Of a DNA stretch of 64,000 nt, positions 60,880-64,000 are shown piece by piece; the stretch's first letter is position 1; each line of letters opens with the position of its first letter. Source of the stretch: JANQRA01 sp035550735 (GTDB taxonomy: Bacteria; Actinomycetota; Acidimicrobiia; Spongiisociales; ZC4RG35). A program made the translations under genes and the position numbers. The notes beneath the pieces were generated by a model. The model had not been told where the DNA came from and ran no database searches. It saw nothing but the letters and a program-made list of their open reading frames with translations. The stretch is from contig DASZOM010000026.1 in assembly GCA_035550735.1 (NCBI GenBank), positions 1-64,000 of the forward strand, read 5' to 3'.

Positions 60880-61931
60880 CGGCAACCGGAGAGACCGTGG
60901 CCGGGGAGCGCTTCGTCGGCGTCGCCACCCATCGGGAACCACCCATCCTCGAGGTCAGGAACCTGGTGATGAACTACGAGACCAGGGCGGGGATGGTCTC
61001 CGCCGTGGAGGACGTCTCGTTCACGCTTCCCAGGGGCAAGTCGCTCGGTCTGGTTGGCGAGTCCGGGTGCGGCAAGACATCGATCGCCCTCACCCTCATG
61101 CGTCTCCTGGCGAGCAACGCCCGCATCCTCGGCGGGGAGGTCCTGCTCGACGGGGAGAACCTGCTCGAGCTCGACCCGGAGGAGATGCGCCAGCGCCGCT
61201 GGGACGATCTCTCCATGGTGTTCCAGGGTGCGATGAACTCGTGGAACCCGGTGTACACCGTGGGCGAGCAGATCCGGGAGACGATGGACATCCACTGGGA
61301 TCCCAAGCCCACCACCGCCCAGGCCCGGGCCAAGATCGAGGAGCTCTTCAAGCTGGTCGGGATCAACCCCGAGATGATCGACCGCTACCCCCACGAGTTC
61401 TCCGGAGGGATGAAGCAGCGGGCGGTCATCGCCATGGCCCTGGCCTGCGATCCCAAGCTGATCATCGCCGACGAGCCGACCACCGCCCTCGACGTGATCG
61501 TCCAGGAGCAGATCCTCGAGGAGCTTCGCAAGATCCAGCACGACCTGGGGATGTCGATCATCTACATCTCCCACGACATCGCGGTGATCGCCGAGATCAC
61601 CGACCTGATCGGTGTCATGTACGCCGGGAAGCTGGTCGAGATCGGCCCCACCAGCGACGTCTTCGCCAACCCCAAGCACCCCTACACGTGGCTGATCCTC
61701 TCCTCGACCCCCTCGATCACCGGGCCGAGGAGGGCGCTTGCCCCGTTGGAGGGCGAGCCGCCAAACCTCCTCGACCCGCCCAGCGGGTGTCGCTTCCATC
61801 CCCGCTGCCCATTCGCCACCCAGCAGTGTGTCGACGTCGAGCCGCCCCTCGAGGAGATCGCCCCCGGCCACGCCATCGCCTGCTGGAACTACGAGCGGGT
61901 CCCGTCGACCTTGGCCCGGGTGGAGACATGA
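60876..61931 (+). CDS. ABC transporter ATPase, DppD/OppD-like
   Basis: This 351-residue ATPase has Walker A GESGCGKTSIA, the Q-loop MVFQGAMNSWNP, the signature SGGMKQRAVIAMAL, Walker B LIIADEPTTALD and the H-loop HD. The C-terminal oligopeptide-transporter extension has the Cys pattern GCRFHPRCPFATQQC and ACW, typical of OppD/OppF (an iron-sulfur cluster in some relatives). It powers peptide import with the second ATPase. The ATG at 60876 overlaps the permease stop (ATGA), and its stop overlaps the next ATPase gene the same way. Confidence 0.93.
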   Translation: MTATGETVAGERFVGVATHREPPILEVRNLVMNYETRAGMVSAVEDVSFTLPRGKSLGLVGESGCGKTSIALTLMRLLASNARILGGEVLLDGENLLELDPEEMRQRRWDDLSMVFQGAMNSWNPVYTVGEQIRETMDIHWDPKPTTAQARAKIEELFKLVGINPEMIDRYPHEFSGGMKQRAVIAMALACDPKLIIADEPTTALDVIVQEQILEELRKIQHDLGMSIIYISHDIAVIAEITDLIGVMYAGKLVEIGPTSDVFANPKHPYTWLILSSTPSITGPRRALAPLEGEPPNLLDPPSGCRFHPRCPFATQQCVDVEPPLEEIAPGHAIACWNYERVPSTLARVET

Positions 61932-63022
61932 GCATCGACACCTACGAGACCGGGGCGGAGACGGCGGCCGGCGACGGCCGGGTCAGGGTCAAGGTGGAGA
62001 ACCTCCACAAGCTCTTCCCCATCTCCCGGGGCCTTTTCCGCAAGCCGACAGAGTACGTCCACGCCGTGGACGGCATCGACTTCGAGATCGACGAGGGGGA
62101 GTCACTCGGCCTCGTCGGCGAATCGGGCTGTGGCAAGACCACGACCGGGCGGATGCTGGTGAAGCTGGAGGGGGCAACCGAGGGCCAGATCCTCATCCGG
62201 GACGCCGAGAGCGACGAGATGGTCGCCGTCACCTCGATCAACAGCCGGGAGGACCAGAAGGAGTTCCGCAAGAACGTCCAGATGATCTTCCAGGACCCGT
62301 ATGAGTCGATGAACCCGAGGCGGACCATCTTCGACATCATCGCCGAGCCGCTGGCGGTGCAGAACATGGGCACCACCGAGGAGCGGGAGAAGCGGGTGGT
62401 CGAGCTGCTTCGCCTCGTGGGTCTCACCCCGCCGGAGCCGTTCCTCTTCCGTTATCCCCACGAGCTCTCCGGCGGACAGCGCCAACGCGTCGCCATCGCC
62501 CGCGCCCTGGTCATGGACCCGACCTTCGTGGTGGCCGACGAGCCGACATCGATGCTCGACGTGTCCATCCGGATCTCGATCATGCGTCTGATGCTCGAGC
62601 TTGCCGAGAAGCTGGGGGTCACCTACCTGTACATCACCCACGACCTGGCCGTTGCCCGCTACATGTGCGACAAGATCGCGGTGATGTACCTGGGGAAGAT
62701 CGTCGAGATGGCCCCCACCGAGGAGCTGTTGACCAACCCGATGCATCCCTACACCCGGGCCCTGCTCTCGGCGGTCCCGGTGCCCGACCCCTCCTACAAG
62801 CGTCCCCCCGTCCAGATCGAGGGTGGTGTCTCCCGGGCCATCAACCCCGCACCCGAGTGCCGTTTCATCGCACGATGTCCCTTCGCAATCGAGGTGTGCC
62901 GGACGAATCCCCATCCACCCCTCGACGACCGTGGCAACGAGCACGTGGTCGCCTGCTATCTCGTGGGGCCGGACGGGGAGTGGACGGGAGCACCCCGGGT
63001 CGAGCTCGACCTCCACTCCTGA
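61928..63022 (+). CDS. ABC transporter ATPase, DppF/OppF-like
   Basis: This 364-residue ATPase has Walker A GESGCGKTTTG, the Q-loop MIFQDPYESMNP, the signature LSGGQRQRVAIARAL and Walker B VVADEPTSMLD. It ends with the CRFIARCPFAIEVC and VACYL cysteine pattern shared with its partner. The N-terminal FPISRGLFRKPTEYVHAV is typical of OppF. It closes a five-gene peptide-importer operon. A second binding-protein gene starts 49 bases later and may be read from the same transcript. Confidence 0.93.
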   Translation: MSIDTYETGAETAAGDGRVRVKVENLHKLFPISRGLFRKPTEYVHAVDGIDFEIDEGESLGLVGESGCGKTTTGRMLVKLEGATEGQILIRDAESDEMVAVTSINSREDQKEFRKNVQMIFQDPYESMNPRRTIFDIIAEPLAVQNMGTTEEREKRVVELLRLVGLTPPEPFLFRYPHELSGGQRQRVAIARALVMDPTFVVADEPTSMLDVSIRISIMRLMLELAEKLGVTYLYITHDLAVARYMCDKIAVMYLGKIVEMAPTEELLTNPMHPYTRALLSAVPVPDPSYKRPPVQIEGGVSRAINPAPECRFIARCPFAIEVCRTNPHPPLDDRGNEHVVACYLVGPDGEWTGAPRVELDLHS

Positions 63023-63044
63023 CGGGTAAATCCTTGCCATTTCG

Positions 63045-63069
63045 GGTGGTGGGCCGTTTCATCACCACC
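63045..63069 (+). promoter_or_regulatory. Inverted repeat covering the next gene's ribosome-binding region
   Basis: GGTGGTG (63045-63051) and CACCACC (63063-63069) form a 7-base stem with an 11-base loop that ends two bases before the ATG at 63072. It could act as a weak terminator for the ATPase gene or hide the start of the second binding-protein gene. Evidence is positional only. Confidence 0.3.
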
Positions 63070-63071
63070 AG

Positions 63072-64000
63072 ATGGGCATCAGCAGGTTCCTGGCCGCGGT
63101 GACGGTCGTGTTGGTGGCGGCCGGATGTGCCCCGGCCGCGGCCGGACCCGAGCTGCCCCGCCCGGTCTCGCCGCCCCCATCGGTGACCACGACCACCGTC
63201 GTCGTGACCACCACCACGATCGACCCGGCCGAGCTGATGGCCACCGAGTGCCCCACCGCCTTCTGTCTCGTCTACCAGCTGAGGGAAGGTGCCAGATGGT
63301 CCAACGGCACACCGTTGACACCCGATGACTTCGCCAGGACGGCAGACCTCTTCGCCGACCCCCTAGTGACCCCGGCGTCTCCCGGCTACGACCTGATCGA
63401 GTCGATCGACATCGTCGACGAGGACCGGTTCCGGGTCGTCTTCTCCGAGCCCTTCGGGCCGTGGCAACAGCTGTTCTCCCGGGTGCTGCCCGCCGGGCAC
63501 GATCCGTCCGACATCACCGGGCTGCCCACGACGGGAGCGTTTAGGTTCGTCGAGTGGGTGCCCGGCGACCGCATCGTCCTGAGACGGGACCCGGAATGGT
63601 GGTCACCGGTGGATCTGGTTACCGGGGCGCCGCCCGGCACCGTCGAGGAGATCACCTTCGTCTTCTACCCCGACCGTGAGGAGATGCTCGCCGCGCTCGA
63701 GGACGGTGTGGTCGACGTGATCACGGTCAGGCCCGACCTGGAGACGGTCGAGGCCCTGGCGGGGATGGAGGAGATCACGACGGTCGTGGCCCCGGGTCCG
63801 TTGTGGGAGCACATCGACTTCCACCACCAGGACGAGAGGCTGGTCGAGGATTGGGTCCGACGGGCGATCGCCCTCGGGATCGACCGAGAGAAGATCCTCG
63901 ATCGCACCATTCGCCTCTACGACCCCACGGCGTCGGGTCTCGACAACACGATCTGGATGGCCAACACCGCCAACTACGAGGATCACTACGACCGGGAGTT
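63072..64000 (+). CDS. Second ABC substrate-binding lipoprotein (SBP family 5), 3' end cut by window
   Basis: The frame is open from the ATG at 63072 to the window end, giving 309 residues so far. It starts with a lipoprotein signal (VVLVAAGC, Cys19) and a Thr-rich spacer (TTTTVVVTTTT). The family 5 binding fold follows: LREGARWSNGTPLTPDDFARTADLF, GAFRFVEWVPGDRIVLRRDPEWW, and DWVRRAIALGIDREKILDRTI. It is clearly distinct from the first binding protein at 56242, so the same transporter may take two sets of solutes. The remaining C-terminus lies beyond the window. Confidence 0.9.
   Translation, partial: MGISRFLAAVTVVLVAAGCAPAAAGPELPRPVSPPPSVTTTTVVVTTTTIDPAELMATECPTAFCLVYQLREGARWSNGTPLTPDDFARTADLFADPLVTPASPGYDLIESIDIVDEDRFRVVFSEPFGPWQQLFSRVLPAGHDPSDITGLPTTGAFRFVEWVPGDRIVLRRDPEWWSPVDLVTGAPPGTVEEITFVFYPDREEMLAALEDGVVDVITVRPDLETVEALAGMEEITTVVAPGPLWEHIDFHHQDERLVEDWVRRAIALGIDREKILDRTIRLYDPTASGLDNTIWMANTANYEDHYDRE

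Noticed and set aside
1..64000. CRISPR arrays, insertion sequences, integrases or prophage genes
   Set aside because: No regularly spaced repeats, transposase or phage structural motifs were seen in either strand; the only tandem repeats are inside the LEA-like gene.

Overview
The window is a gene-dense, high-GC bacterial chromosome segment that reads as actinobacterial, most likely class Acidimicrobiia (inference). The signs are the strong GC bias, many GTG and TTG starts, Thr-rich linkers after lipoprotein signal peptides, menaquinone genes, a CYP125-like P450 and a LapA-type protein. I see about 55 protein genes and no rRNA, tRNA, CRISPR array, insertion sequence or prophage. No gap longer than about 170 bases lacks a gene.

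Layout. (1) 0-12.7 kb is a catabolic region. It has a class I amidotransferase-like gamma-glutamyl hydrolase, an FAH-family hydrolase/isomerase, a P450, an ArsR-SRPBCC regulator with a clear palindromic operator, a PLP amino-acid decarboxylase, a glutamine-synthetase-like ligase overlapping an acetoacetate-decarboxylase-like gene, an HpaE-like dehydrogenase, a MarR regulator and an HpaD-like extradiol dioxygenase. Together they suggest gamma-glutamyl amine handling joined to homoprotocatechuate-type meta-cleavage. (2) 12.7-23.9 kb holds a pair of dynamin-like GTPases, a membrane adenylate cyclase, an MscS channel, a lipid kinase, a degenerate ADP-ribosylglycohydrolase-like protein, and a leftward set of LapA, LEA-like protein, aminotransferase, medium-chain dehydrogenase and MFS transporter. 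(3) 23.9-27.5 kb holds a sorbosone-dehydrogenase-like lipoprotein, a HIT protein, an EamA transporter and a single-step mannosylglycerate synthase.

(4) 27.5-36.3 kb carries a HerA-like ATPase and, after a sensor kinase and a truncated globin, a tightly overlapping sbcD-sbcC-nurA operon. This is the gene content of the archaeal HerA-NurA-Mre11-Rad50 end-resection machinery. (5) 36.3-45.2 kb is housekeeping: EamA, FMN-binding protein, gpsA, ychF, an antiporter with USP domains, and gcvP. (6) 45.2-55 kb holds an unknown coiled-coil protein, a mannose-1-phosphate guanylyltransferase (GDP-mannose could feed mannosylglycerate synthase), a cytochrome c lipoprotein, menC and menD, convergent murI-menF, an SDR and an acyl-CoA synthetase. 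(7) 55-64 kb holds an AI-2E family protein and a complete peptide-type ABC operon (binding protein, two permeases, two ATPases), followed by a second binding protein cut by the window edge.

The strongest candidates for something under-described are the HerA/SbcD/SbcC/NurA module, the mixed gamma-glutamyl/meta-cleavage region, and mannosylglycerate synthesis in an apparent actinobacterium. All functions are read from sequence patterns without database searches.
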